DNA of 30,668 nucleotides from contig DASPZU010000071.1 in assembly GCA_035636095.1 (NCBI GenBank), forward strand, positions 1 to 30,668, written 5' to 3'. A program made the translations under genes and the position numbers. Of the stretch, positions 21,310-28,689 are shown one piece after another. How positions within the stretch are numbered: the stretch's first letter is position 1; each line of letters begins with the position of its first letter. Source of the stretch: Gp7-AA10 sp035636095 (GTDB taxonomy: Bacteria; Acidobacteriota; Thermoanaerobaculia; Gp7-AA8). Under the pieces are notes generated by a model. The model was given only the letters and a program-made list of their open reading frames with translations, ran no database searches and had not been told where the DNA came from.

Positions 21310-22605
21310 TCACGAGGGGTGTACTGCGCGTCGTTTCACGATGGTGGGGCTCCAGGTATTGTGGGTCATCACGAGTAGACAGAGCAACGTTACGCTGTCT
21401 TCGTAATAGTCTTCATGCCTCGCGTACACCGAATCGTATATTTGATTGAACCATTCCTGCTGCGCTGGGTCGGTCATGGCGGCCACCCCCAGCGGCGCGG
21501 CGAAAAAGATCGTGAAGGCGTTGGCGTTGATCGGTGTTCCATCGAGTGCATAACCAGCGCGAATCTGATAGGGGTTGCCTCCGGTGGAAGCAAGGGCCCA
21601 TTGCGTGATCTTGCGCGTCTGCGCCAGCGAAACAGAGTCATTGTTGAGGAGCGCGTCCGCGCCCAGGCGCCACGGTACGCGGCCCGCGTTGTACGCGTAG
21701 GCGCCGTCGGTTGCGGCTTCGAGAAAATTGGGGGGAGCGGGTTTCGCGGTGTGATCGCTCTTCGAAGTCGGCACGATGAAGTCGGGGAGCAGTCCCGTGT
21801 TAGGGCTGTAGTTCGTTTGCAGGCTAGTGATTACGGCCTGTATTTCTGTAACGACGCGCCCCCAAACCGGGTCGCTGGTTGCCCTCTCAAACGAGCGAAA
21901 GTGGTCGAGGATGAAGTCTGAGGAGCGGGGAGTGTATTGATTGTAGGTCTCGCCGTTGGCGTCGACCCAATCACCGAGCATGGGGAGGCGGCTGTCGGGA
22001 CCGATGGTGGAAGCGAGAATTCCGGCCATGACCGTTTGCGCTTCGGCGCGGTAGTTGATGGCTTGCGCGCTCCCCCATTGCGCGTCCGCCAGCAGCAGGG
22101 CGTAGGCGATGTCGCAGTCGCCGTCGAAGGCGCTGTTGAAGTTGAGGGGGTCGAAGGGCACCTCAAAGCTCATCAAGCGCGAGTCAATGCTGCTGGGATA
22201 CTTGCGGGCGAATCTCCACAGGCCGTCGAACAGCGCTTGGGCATCGCGGTCATAGCCCGCCATGAACGCCACGATCATCATGCCGTAGCCCTGCCCCTCC
22301 GAAACGGTGCGCGACGGGTTGAGGCTGCCAACCGTGATTCGAAAGAGCGGGCTGCCGTCCGAGGCATTTCCTGCCGGCACGAGAAAACTCGATTTCCAGG
22401 CGTCGTAGTACACGCGTGCGTCGTCGTCCTGCTGCGCTTGCGTCCGGCGGTTAAGGCTAAGCGTGCCGGGGGCATAGGAACTGTGCTGAGGAAACGGGCG
22501 GCGCGGCCCGGCAAGTGTGGCGGGGAGCGTCGCCTGGGCGTCCAGGGAGCGAGACAAGGGAAGTGAGCCTATGACAGCAAGCAAAAGCGGGGCAATCCTC
22601 CTCAT
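21310..22605 (-). CDS. Glycoside hydrolase family 8 (secreted endoglucanase-like)
   Basis: 431-aa secreted glycosidase with a signal peptide (MRRIAPLLLAVIGSLPLSRSLDAQ). GH8 landmarks: VSEGQGYGMM with the general acid Glu103, and SAFDGDCDIAYALLLAD with the substrate-binding Asp (about 161-165). Aromatic and WRLGADALL stretches of the (alpha/alpha)6 barrel are present. GH8 enzymes act on beta-1,4-glucan, chitosan, xylan or bacterial cellulose; no cellulose-synthase genes are adjacent, so a scavenging or biofilm role stays open. It starts at ATG 22605 without a strong RBS. Followed by the ankyrin gene after 9 nt. Confidence 0.9.
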   Translation of the reverse strand: MRRIAPLLLAVIGSLPLSRSLDAQATLPATLAGPRRPFPQHSSYAPGTLSLNRRTQAQQDDDARVYYDAWKSSFLVPAGNASDGSPLFRITVGSLNPSRTVSEGQGYGMMIVAFMAGYDRDAQALFDGLWRFARKYPSSIDSRLMSFEVPFDPLNFNSAFDGDCDIAYALLLADAQWGSAQAINYRAEAQTVMAGILASTIGPDSRLPMLGDWVDANGETYNQYTPRSSDFILDHFRSFERATSDPVWGRVVTEIQAVITSLQTNYSPNTGLLPDFIVPTSKSDHTAKPAPPNFLEAATDGAYAYNAGRVPWRLGADALLNNDSVSLAQTRKITQWALASTGGNPYQIRAGYALDGTPINANAFTIFFAAPLGVAAMTDPAQQEWFNQIYDSVYARHEDYYEDSVTLLCLLVMTHNTWSPTIVKRRAVHPS

Positions 22606-22634
22606 GGGCGTCGCTGCGAGCTGCTCCGGAAAGA

Positions 22635-22669
22635 AGTCTACTCGAACTCGGCGGAACTCAGATCCGCCG
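22635..22669 (-). promoter_or_regulatory. Weak -10 candidate and inverted repeat upstream of GH8
   Basis: The 133-bp gap between the aldehyde dehydrogenase stop and GH8 holds a 7-bp inverted repeat (CGGCGGA at 22649-22655 with TCCGCCG at 22663-22669, 7-nt loop). TAGACT (22640-22635) follows, a possible -10 about 29 nt before the GH8 ATG. Nothing else recognisable is in the gap. Either could instead be the 3' structure of the upstream gene. Confidence 0.3.
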
Positions 22670-22738
22670 CATCAAGGAGTTGGACACGATTGGAAAAGGC
22701 GTTGATGCGCGTTAGGCCGCTCGAGGCCGGTCGCATCA

Positions 22739-24097
22739 TCACAAGTACCGTATTACAAAGTCGATCAGCTTCTGCTTGAACGCGGTGTAAGGCGGATAGA
22801 GGAGCTGGATGCCGCTGAAGCGCGTCGGCTGCTCGAGCACGCCTCGCGCGTTCGAAAAGGCCTCGAATCCGAATCGGCCATGGGCCTTGCCGATGCCGCT
22901 TTGTCCAACTCCGCCGAAGGGGAGGTTGAGCTGATAGAAGTGAATCAGCGTGTCGTTGATGACGCTCCCGCCCGCGCGCGTGTCGCGAAGAACGCCGTCG
23001 ATAACGCGGCGCCGGCGGCTGAAGAGATAGAGCACCAGCGGCTTCTCTTTTTCATTGATGATGCGCAAGGCTTCGTCGATGTCGCGATACGGAATGATGG
23101 GCAGCAGCGGCCCGAAGATCTCTTCCTGCATGGCCGGCGCGTCATTCGGAACGTTCTCCATGATTTTGAGCGGAACCTGACGCCCGTCGACATCGGCGCC
23201 GAGCCGCCGGATCCGCGCCGCGTGACGATCGTTCACCAGCAGCGCGCCCTCCCCCATGGCAGTCGCGCGCAACTTCTCGACGAACTGTGCATGGACGGTC
23301 TGGTCGACGAGCACGTAGTCGGGCGCGATGCAGACCTGGCCCGAGTTCATCGTCTTTCCCCAGGCGATCTTTTTGGCCGCTTCGCCGAGATTGGCAGTCC
23401 TGTCGACGATGGCCGGCGACTTTCCGCCTAACTCGAGCGTGACTGAAGTCAGATGCTCCGCCGCCGCGCGCATCACGATTTTGCCGACCGCCGGACTTCC
23501 GGTGAAGAAGATGTGATCGAACTTTTTCTTCAGCAACGCCTCGGCCACCAATGCGTCACCTTCGATCACCGCGACCTCGCTCTCCTCGAAGAGATCGCGG
23601 AGGATCCGCTGCATGCATGCGCTGGCGTTCGGCGTCATCTCCGACGGTTTCAGAATCGCGCAATTTCCGGCCGCGATGGCCGAGACCAGTGGGCCCAGGG
23701 TCAGGTTGATCGGAAAGTTCCAGGGGGAAATGATCAACACCACACCCTTGGGCTGGTAGACGATGCGCGAGCGCGAGCCGAGAAGAATCAGCGGCGTCTC
23801 GACCTGCTGCGGCTCCATCCACGCATGCAGATGCCGCATGGCATGCCGGGCCTCGCCCACCACCGGCAGGATTTCCGAAAGATCGACTTCCGCCGCGGGC
23901 TTCTGGTAATCCGCCCACAGCGCCTGGCGGATTTCGTCGCGGCGCGCCAGGAGCGCGTCGTGCAGACGTCGCAGCTTCCCGATCCGTTCGTGCGCCGTGG
24001 TGGCGGCGATCAGCGCGCGGCGCGATTGCTGTTGATCGTAAATGCGGCCGATCGCGTCGAACGCCGTTGCATGAGCGAACCGCGGATCGACCGACAT
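22739..24097 (-). CDS. Class 3 aldehyde dehydrogenase (coniferyl-aldehyde-dehydrogenase-like)
   Basis: 452-aa NAD(P)-dependent aldehyde dehydrogenase oxidising aldehydes to acids. Landmarks: IISPWNFPINLTLGPLVSAI, LKPSEMTPNA, FFTGSPAVGK, LELGGKSPAIV with Glu222, catalytic Cys256 in NSGQVCIAPDYV, MQEEIFGPLLPII, LPFGGVGQSGIG. It has the class 3/CalB style with a hydrophobic C-terminus (AFKQKLIDFVIRYL). The region between Cys256 and MQEEIFG is about 20 residues shorter than in ALDH3A1. The start is supported by TAGAAT exactly 7 nt before the ATG; the same TAG is the stop codon of the preceding gene. Aromatic or fatty aldehydes are likely substrates. Confidence 0.92.
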   Translation of the reverse strand: MSVDPRFAHATAFDAIGRIYDQQQSRRALIAATTAHERIGKLRRLHDALLARRDEIRQALWADYQKPAAEVDLSEILPVVGEARHAMRHLHAWMEPQQVETPLILLGSRSRIVYQPKGVVLIISPWNFPINLTLGPLVSAIAAGNCAILKPSEMTPNASACMQRILRDLFEESEVAVIEGDALVAEALLKKKFDHIFFTGSPAVGKIVMRAAAEHLTSVTLELGGKSPAIVDRTANLGEAAKKIAWGKTMNSGQVCIAPDYVLVDQTVHAQFVEKLRATAMGEGALLVNDRHAARIRRLGADVDGRQVPLKIMENVPNDAPAMQEEIFGPLLPIIPYRDIDEALRIINEKEKPLVLYLFSRRRRVIDGVLRDTRAGGSVINDTLIHFYQLNLPFGGVGQSGIGKAHGRFGFEAFSNARGVLEQPTRFSGIQLLYPPYTAFKQKLIDFVIRYL

Positions 24098-24104
24098 CGG
24101 GACG

Positions 24105-24110
24105 ATTCTA
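24105..24110 (-). promoter_or_regulatory. -10 box (TAGAAT) of the aldehyde dehydrogenase
   Basis: TAGAAT (24110-24105) overlaps the TAG stop of the upstream secreted-protein gene and is followed by 7 nt and the ATG at 24097, the leaderless spacing. Caution: the other tandem paralog also ends in TAGAAT, so the hexamer may be inherited by duplication. Confidence 0.4.
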
Positions 24111-24830
24111 TTGGAAATCGATCTCCGCGATGTCGTCGAACTTGAAGAAGTTGTAAAGACCGGTGGAGCGCTCGCGGCCGAGGAAGTCGAGCTCGCTGCC
24201 GAAGCAACTCTCGTTGAAATAGACCTGCGACTTCTCGCCCGATTTCAATTCGATATTCGCGGTCACCAACGGACCCCGCGTGCAGCAGGGACTGAAATTG
24301 GCCAGTGTGAAGGGTCCCATGATCTTTGCGATCTCGCTCTTATGAGGCGCAAAAGCGGAGCCGTCCGGTTTGCAGAGATTGGCGTGATCGAAGCGCGCAT
24401 AACCGGCCAGGACGATGTAGTAGGCGAACTTCGACGTGCCGCGATCGAGGACATGTGTCTCGCCGTTGGCGAGCTTCACCGTGACCGTCGGGCGCGACTG
24501 TGTGACGGTGAAATCGATCGCGGCGTCCTTCGTCGGCGTGATGGTGACAGTGACCGGTTCGTACGCGAAGTCGTCCACGGTCAGCACAGTCGGACGGCCG
24601 CCGGGAAGCGTAAGCGAATACTTACCATCGGGAGCCGAGCCATTACGATATGAGAAAAACACGCCGCTGTGCACGATCGCGCCCGCGACCGGCGCGCCGT
24701 TAGCATCGCGCACCACTCCGGTGATGGTGACCATCGACGTCTGCGTGGCGGCGCGTTCCTTGGTGTTGGCAGCGAAGAGCGGCGCGCTCACCAGGATCAG
24801 CGAGGCCGCGGCTATCCGTGAAAGGTTCAA
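24108..24830 (-). CDS. Secreted protein with carboxypeptidase-regulatory-like domain (paralog B)
   Basis: 240-aa exported protein starting at TTG 24830, 5 nt after GGAGG. The signal peptide is followed by a carboxypeptidase-regulatory-like/Ig fold (about 33-110: TITGVVRDANGAPVAGAIVH, DGKYSLTLPGGRPTVLTVDD). The C-terminal 130 residues form an unrecognised domain with four Cys (LCKPDG, CCTRGP, NESCFG) and ELKSGEKSQVYFNESC, LDFLGRERSTGLYN. The Cys pattern suggests disulfides. It is a tandem copy of the gene at 24856-25578, with a 25-bp gap. Extracytoplasmic; function unknown. Confidence 0.75.
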   Translation of the reverse strand: MNLSRIAAASLILVSAPLFAANTKERAATQTSMVTITGVVRDANGAPVAGAIVHSGVFFSYRNGSAPDGKYSLTLPGGRPTVLTVDDFAYEPVTVTITPTKDAAIDFTVTQSRPTVTVKLANGETHVLDRGTSKFAYYIVLAGYARFDHANLCKPDGSAFAPHKSEIAKIMGPFTLANFSPCCTRGPLVTANIELKSGEKSQVYFNESCFGSELDFLGRERSTGLYNFFKFDDIAEIDFQ

Positions 24831-24855
24831 GATTTCCTCCAGGTGTTAGACCATT

Positions 24856-25578
24856 CTACGGGAAATCGATCTCCGAGATGTTTGCGAAGTTGAAATAGTT
24901 GTAGAGACCGGTCGAGCGTTCGCGACCCAGGAAATCGACCTCGTTGCCGATGCAACTGTCGTTGAAGTAGACCTGCGATTTCTCGCCCGATTTCAGCTCG
25001 ATGCTCAACGTCATCACCGGACCGCGCGTGCAACACGTGCCGAAATTCACCGACATCGCGGGGCCGACGATCTTCGTGAACTCTGTCTTAGCGGGCGAGA
25101 TGGAAGATCCGTCCGGCTTGCAGAAATTGGCATTGTCGGAGCGCGCATAACCGCTGAAGGTGATCAGGTAAGCAAACTGCGACGTGCCGAGGTCGAGGAC
25201 GTGGGTCTCGCCGTTGGTGAGTTTCACCGTGACTGTCGGACGCGACTGTGTGATGGTGAAATCGATGGCGGCGTCCTTGGTCGGTGTGATCGTGACGGTG
25301 ACGGGCTCGAATGCGAAATCTTCGATGGTCACCAGCGTCGGACGGCCGCCGGGAAGCGTGATGGAGTATTTGCCATCGGCAGCCGTGCCATTGTGATTCG
25401 AAAAGAAGGTCCCGCTGCGGACGATGGCGCCGGCGACGGGGGCGCCGCTACTGTCGCGCACGACCCCCGAGATCGTGACATTCTGGGTCGGCAAGGCAGC
25501 ACGTTCCTTGTTGCCGGCAGCGAAAAGCGGCGCAGCGGCCACCAGCAGCGAGGCCTTGAGAATCCGTGAAAAAGTCAA
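24856..25578 (-). CDS. Secreted protein with carboxypeptidase-regulatory-like domain (paralog A)
   Basis: Same 240-aa length and plan as the neighbour. The start is the TTG at 25578, read as the pair of the TTG in paralog B: in both genes GGAGGAAA lies just upstream and the same residues follow (FSRILKA here, LSRIAAA there). Signal peptide, then regulatory-like domain (TISGVVRDSSGAPVAGAIVR, DGKYSITLPGGRPTLVTIED), then the four-Cys domain (FCKPDG, CCTRGP, NDSCIG, VDFLGRERSTGLYN). TAATAT at 25613-25608 may be a -10 box. Both copies look intact and conserved, so each is probably functional. Confidence 0.75.
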   Translation of the reverse strand: MTFSRILKASLLVAAAPLFAAGNKERAALPTQNVTISGVVRDSSGAPVAGAIVRSGTFFSNHNGTAADGKYSITLPGGRPTLVTIEDFAFEPVTVTITPTKDAAIDFTITQSRPTVTVKLTNGETHVLDLGTSQFAYLITFSGYARSDNANFCKPDGSSISPAKTEFTKIVGPAMSVNFGTCCTRGPVMTLSIELKSGEKSQVYFNDSCIGNEVDFLGRERSTGLYNYFNFANISEIDFP

Positions 25579-25650
25579 AGTTTTCCTCCAAGCGTAGAAG
25601 CGACGCAATATTACACAGACGTTACGGAGGCCGTCGACGTTTCGTTGCTC

Positions 25651-25854
25651 TCAGGCACGGCCCAGGATTTTGACGACCATTTTCGGGCTCTTGGCGGCGA
25701 TGCGGAGCAGCGCCCTCGCGGGCCCGTCGGGATGATGTTTGCCCTCTTCCCAAGACTGCAGCGTGTTGACGCTGACGCCGATCATCATTGCGAACTCGGC
25801 CTGAGTCTGCTTCAGTTTGTAGCGGACGGCCTTAACCTCTTCTGGACGCATCAT
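25651..25854 (-). CDS. XRE-family helix-turn-helix regulator (antitoxin-like, orphan)
   Basis: 67-aa DNA-binding protein. The HTH runs from about residue 15 to 45 (QTQAEFAMMIGVSVNTLQSW, then EEGKHHPDGPA), as in HigA/NadS-type antitoxins. The C-terminal helix (ARALLRIAAKSPKMVVKILG) is typical of the group. Usually a RelE/HigB toxin gene lies next to it; none is visible here. The first of two successive ATGs (25854, 25851) overlaps by 2 nt the divergent ATG of the M2 peptidase at 25853. No RBS or clear promoter is visible because that region codes for the peptidase. Confidence 0.85.
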   Translation of the reverse strand: MMRPEEVKAVRYKLKQTQAEFAMMIGVSVNTLQSWEEGKHHPDGPARALLRIAAKSPKMVVKILGRA

Positions 25855-27565
25855 GAGTAATGTGGGCGCTGCCGGCGATTTCGTCAATGATGCCGAGGCG
25901 AAACTGGCGGCCGCCAACGTCGAGCAGCAGCGGGCGCAGTGGGTGGCCGAGAACTTCATCACCCACGATACGCAGATCATCGCCGCCGCCGCCCACGAGA
26001 AGCAGATCAACCTCGGCGTCGAGCTGGCCAAGAAAGCGGCCGGCTTCGACAGGACGCCCAATCTCTCCTCCGACACGCGCCGCAAGCTCGATCTGATCAA
26101 GCTGTCGTTGACTACTCCCGGCCCGAGCGATCCCGCCCGGACCGCCGAGATGGCGCGCATCGCGGCGGCCATGGAGGCCATGTACGGCGCCGCGAAATAC
26201 GACGGCCTGGACGTCGAGGCGATCACGAAAATCATGCAGACGTCGCGCGATCGGCAGCGATTGCTCGAGGTGTGGCGGGGATGGCACTCCATCGCGCGTC
26301 CGATGAAATCGCTGTACTCACGATTCGTCGAACTGACCAACGCCGGCGCCCGCGAGCTCGGATATCGGGACGCCGGCGCCCTGTGGCGGTCGAAGTACGA
26401 CATGCCCCCGGAGGCCTTCGCGGCCGAAGCCGATCGGCTGTGGACGCAGGTCAAACCGCTGTACACATCGCTGCACCGGTACGTGTGCCAGAAATTATTG
26501 ACCCCTCACCCCGTCCCTCTCCCCGCTCGCGGGGAGAGGGTGCAGGGTGAGGGGCGTGATGTCATCGAAGCACATCTGCTGGGCAACCTCTGGGCTCAGG
26601 AATGGGGCAACATCTACAAGCCGGAGAGCGCGTTTGATCTGACCGCCATCCTGGAAGCCCGCCGGGAGATCGACGCCATCGGCATGGTCCGCATGGGCGA
26701 GCAATTCTTCACATCCCTCGGATTCGACCCTCTTCCCAAGACCTTTTGGGACCGCTCGCTCTTTACGAAGCCGCGCGACCGGGAAGTCGTCTGTCACGCC
26801 AGCGCCTGGGACATCGATGACGCCGACGACCTGCGCTTGAAGATGTGCATCTCCAAGACCGCCGACTATTTTCAAACCATTCATCACGAGTTGGGCCACA
26901 CTTTTTATCAGCGCGCCTACAACCGGCAGCCGTTTCTCTACAAAGACAGCGCCAACGACGCGTTCCACGAGGCCATCGGCGACACGATCGCGCTCTCGAT
27001 CACCCCCGGCTATCTCGTGAAGATCGGACTGCTCGACAAAGAGCCGCCGGAATCGTCCGACATTCCACTGCTGCTTCGCGAGGCTCTCGACAAGGTCGCC
27101 TTTCTGCCCTTCGGCATCATGATCGACAAATGGCGCTGGAAAGTTTTCTCAGGCGAGATCACGCCCGACGGCTACAACGCGGCGTGGTGGGAGTTGCGCC
27201 TGGAATATCAGGGCATCGCGCCCCCCATCGAACGGACGGAAGAGGATTTCGATCCCGGCGCGAAGTATCACATCACCGCGAACGTTCCGTACATGCGCTA
27301 CTTCCTGGCGCGCATTCTTCAGTTTCAATTCCATCGCGCACTGTGTCAGACGGCCGGACTGCGCGGTCCGCTGCATCGCGCATCGATCTATGGCAACAAA
27401 GCGGCCGGGGAGCGTCTCAGCGCGATGCTTGCCATGGGCCGCAGCCGGCCGTGGCCGGAGGCGCTGGAGGCGCTCACCGGCCAGCGCGAGATGGATGCGA
27501 CCGCCATCCTCGATTACTTCGCGCCGCTGAAAGAGTGGCTCGACGCTGAGGTCAAACGCGCTTGA
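25853..27565 (+). CDS. Peptidase M2 (ACE-like dipeptidyl carboxypeptidase) with in-frame palindromic insertion
   Basis: 570-aa zinc peptidase of the angiotensin-converting-enzyme family, removing C-terminal dipeptides. Landmarks: AQWVAENFITHDT near the N-terminus, AHLLGNLWAQEW (about 238-250), zinc motif HELGH at residues 345-349 with the third ligand in HEAIGDTIALS, and VPYMRYFLARILQFQFHRAL near the C-terminus. Bacterial M2 enzymes often carry a signal peptide; none is encoded here, so this one looks cytoplasmic or its start is misjudged. Residues about 217-234 (TPHPVPLPARGERVQGEG) are encoded by a 53-bp palindromic repeat within a normally variable loop before AHLLGN; the frame remains open. 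The ATG overlaps the divergent XRE start. The 3' end overlaps the convergent GlsB-like gene by 14 bp. Confidence 0.92.
   Translation: MSNVGAAGDFVNDAEAKLAAANVEQQRAQWVAENFITHDTQIIAAAAHEKQINLGVELAKKAAGFDRTPNLSSDTRRKLDLIKLSLTTPGPSDPARTAEMARIAAAMEAMYGAAKYDGLDVEAITKIMQTSRDRQRLLEVWRGWHSIARPMKSLYSRFVELTNAGARELGYRDAGALWRSKYDMPPEAFAAEADRLWTQVKPLYTSLHRYVCQKLLTPHPVPLPARGERVQGEGRDVIEAHLLGNLWAQEWGNIYKPESAFDLTAILEARREIDAIGMVRMGEQFFTSLGFDPLPKTFWDRSLFTKPRDREVVCHASAWDIDDADDLRLKMCISKTADYFQTIHHELGHTFYQRAYNRQPFLYKDSANDAFHEAIGDTIALSITPGYLVKIGLLDKEPPESSDIPLLLREALDKVAFLPFGIMIDKWRWKVFSGEITPDGYNAAWWELRLEYQGIAPPIERTEEDFDPGAKYHITANVPYMRYFLARILQFQFHRALCQTAGLRGPLHRASIYGNKAAGERLSAMLAMGRSRPWPEALEALTGQREMDATAILDYFAPLKEWLDAEVKRA
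26502..26554. repeat. Palindromic repeat inserted in the M2 peptidase coding sequence
   Basis: Inner stem CCCTCTCCCCGC / GCGGGGAGAGGG is a perfect 12 bp around a 2-nt loop. Outer stem CCCCTCACCC / GGGTGAGGGG is a perfect 10 bp, separated from it by 3- and 4-nt internal loops. It belongs to the kind of dispersed REP/MITE-like palindromes that read as TPHPLPASGERG-type peptides in many bacteria. It adds whole codons and keeps the frame. Confidence 0.9.
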
Positions 27566-27803
27566 TGGCGCGGAGAATCAGCAGCAGCACCACCGCGCCC
27601 ACGAACGCCATCACGAGCTGCCCGATCAGCCCACCGACGGCAATACCGAGGACGCCGAAAAGCCAGCCGCCCAGGAGCGCGCCGATGATGCCGACGATGA
27701 TGTCCCCAATGACCCCGAAACCGCCGCCGCGGATCACCTTCCCCGCCAGCCAGCCGGCGATCAGGCCGATGAGAATGAGCCAGATCAAAGCTTGTAATGT
27801 CAT
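27552..27803 (-). CDS. GlsB/YeaQ/YmgE family membrane protein
   Basis: 83-aa inner-membrane protein with three hydrophobic segments (LIWLILIGLIAGWLAGKVI, DIIVGIIGALLGGWLFGVLG, LIGQLVMAFVGAVVLLLILR). The RGGGFGVIGDIIVGIIGALLG core is typical of the transglycosylase-associated (GlsB/YeaQ/YmgE) stress-induced family, whose molecular role is unknown. Its 3' end overlaps that of the M2 peptidase. It starts 27 bp from a divergent lipoprotein gene. Confidence 0.92.
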   Translation of the reverse strand: MTLQALIWLILIGLIAGWLAGKVIRGGGFGVIGDIIVGIIGALLGGWLFGVLGIAVGGLIGQLVMAFVGAVVLLLILRAIKRV

Positions 27804-27830
27804 GGCCGAGTCTGGTGCAATTGGCGCGCC

Positions 27831-28178
27831 GTGAAATGGATTCTCGTCGCGTCATTCCTGATCGGCTGCAGAGGCGAGAGCACCGACTTCATCAAGCACA
27901 CCCTCGCTGAAACGCGTCAGAAAACGCGCGTCAACGTTCAGGTCCGCCTCGAGAAATCGGAGCTGCCATCGCCCCAGGAGCTCGATCAGCAACGGAAGAT
28001 GGAGAGCGACATCGAACAGCAGGCCATCGGCAGCGTGGTGAGATCGGAATCGGGCGTCGGCTACTACGATTTCACCGTGGAAGTCGACGATTCGATCACC
28101 GCGATTCCGCGCTTGCGTGCGCTTCTCGCCAACGCCGGGGTGTTGCAGCATTCAACGATCAAGATCGTGTCGCCATGA
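27831..28178 (+). CDS. Small putative lipoprotein
   Basis: 115-aa protein starting at GTG 27831. The N-terminus MKWILVASFLIGC ends in a lipobox-like LIGC, so lipid attachment at Cys13 is expected. The body contains a charged helix (PSPQELDQQRKMESDIEQQA) and a strand-rich end (GVGYYDFTVEVDDSITAI, LRALLANAGVLQHSTIKI) that looks like a small alpha/beta domain. I do not recognise a family. No clear RBS. The 3' end overlaps the convergent GNAT gene by 20 bp. Confidence 0.65.
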   Translation: MKWILVASFLIGCRGESTDFIKHTLAETRQKTRVNVQVRLEKSELPSPQELDQQRKMESDIEQQAIGSVVRSESGVGYYDFTVEVDDSITAIPRLRALLANAGVLQHSTIKIVSP

Positions 28179-28689
28179 ATTCCGATCGCAGGATTCCGTA
28201 GCACTCGAGGTCGACGTACTCGTCCCATTTTTTCAGGTGCTGCCGCAACGTCCCCTCGTGCCGCATTCCGATTTTCTGCAGAACACGGCCGGAGGCGGGA
28301 TTGCGCGCGAAATGCCACGCGTAGATACGATTGAGCGGAAAGTTTTCGAACCCAAAACGCATGACGGCCGCCGCGGCCTCGGTGGCATAGCCGCGTCCCC
28401 AGTACGGAATGCCGATCCAATATCCGATTTCCGCGCTGTCGTTTTTGTCCTTGATGTGCAGACCGACGGTCCCAATCAAGTCGTTCGCATCTCGCAGCGC
28501 GACCGCGAACACGTGATCGTCCGTTTCGGACTGGTGCGATGCGATCCACCGCTCGGCCTCTCCCTCCGGATAGGGATGGGGAATGCGGAGCGTGTTGAGC
28601 GCGACTTCGCGCACGTTGATCAGCCGCCACATCGTGGGCGCATCGGCAAGCGTATACGCGCGCAGATGAAGGCGCTCGGTGGTGATCAC
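28159..28689 (-). CDS. RimJ/RimL-type GNAT N-acetyltransferase
   Basis: 176-aa GNAT of the Acetyltransf_3 (RimJ/RimL) group: TERLHLRAYTLADAPTMWRL, GTVGLHIKDKNDSAEIGYWI, GRGYATEAAAAVMRFGFE (acetyl-CoA loop), NPASGRVLQKIGMRHEG. It could modify ribosomal proteins or small molecules; the family does not settle this. The GTG at 28689 is the chosen start: it opens the family N-terminus (ITTERLHLR), and its bases overlap the BatD stop as GTGA, giving translational coupling. Confidence 0.88.
   Translation of the reverse strand: MITTERLHLRAYTLADAPTMWRLINVREVALNTLRIPHPYPEGEAERWIASHQSETDDHVFAVALRDANDLIGTVGLHIKDKNDSAEIGYWIGIPYWGRGYATEAAAAVMRFGFENFPLNRIYAWHFARNPASGRVLQKIGMRHEGTLRQHLKKWDEYVDLECYGILRSEFMATRS

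Noticed and set aside
25579..25870. Toxin-antitoxin pair around the XRE gene
   Set aside because: No RelE/HigB/HipA-like frame is adjacent on either strand; the neighbours are an M2 peptidase and a secreted protein.
27804..27830. Bidirectional -10 element between the GlsB-like and lipoprotein genes
   Set aside because: The best match (TGCAAT) lacks the conserved second A and has poor spacing on both strands.
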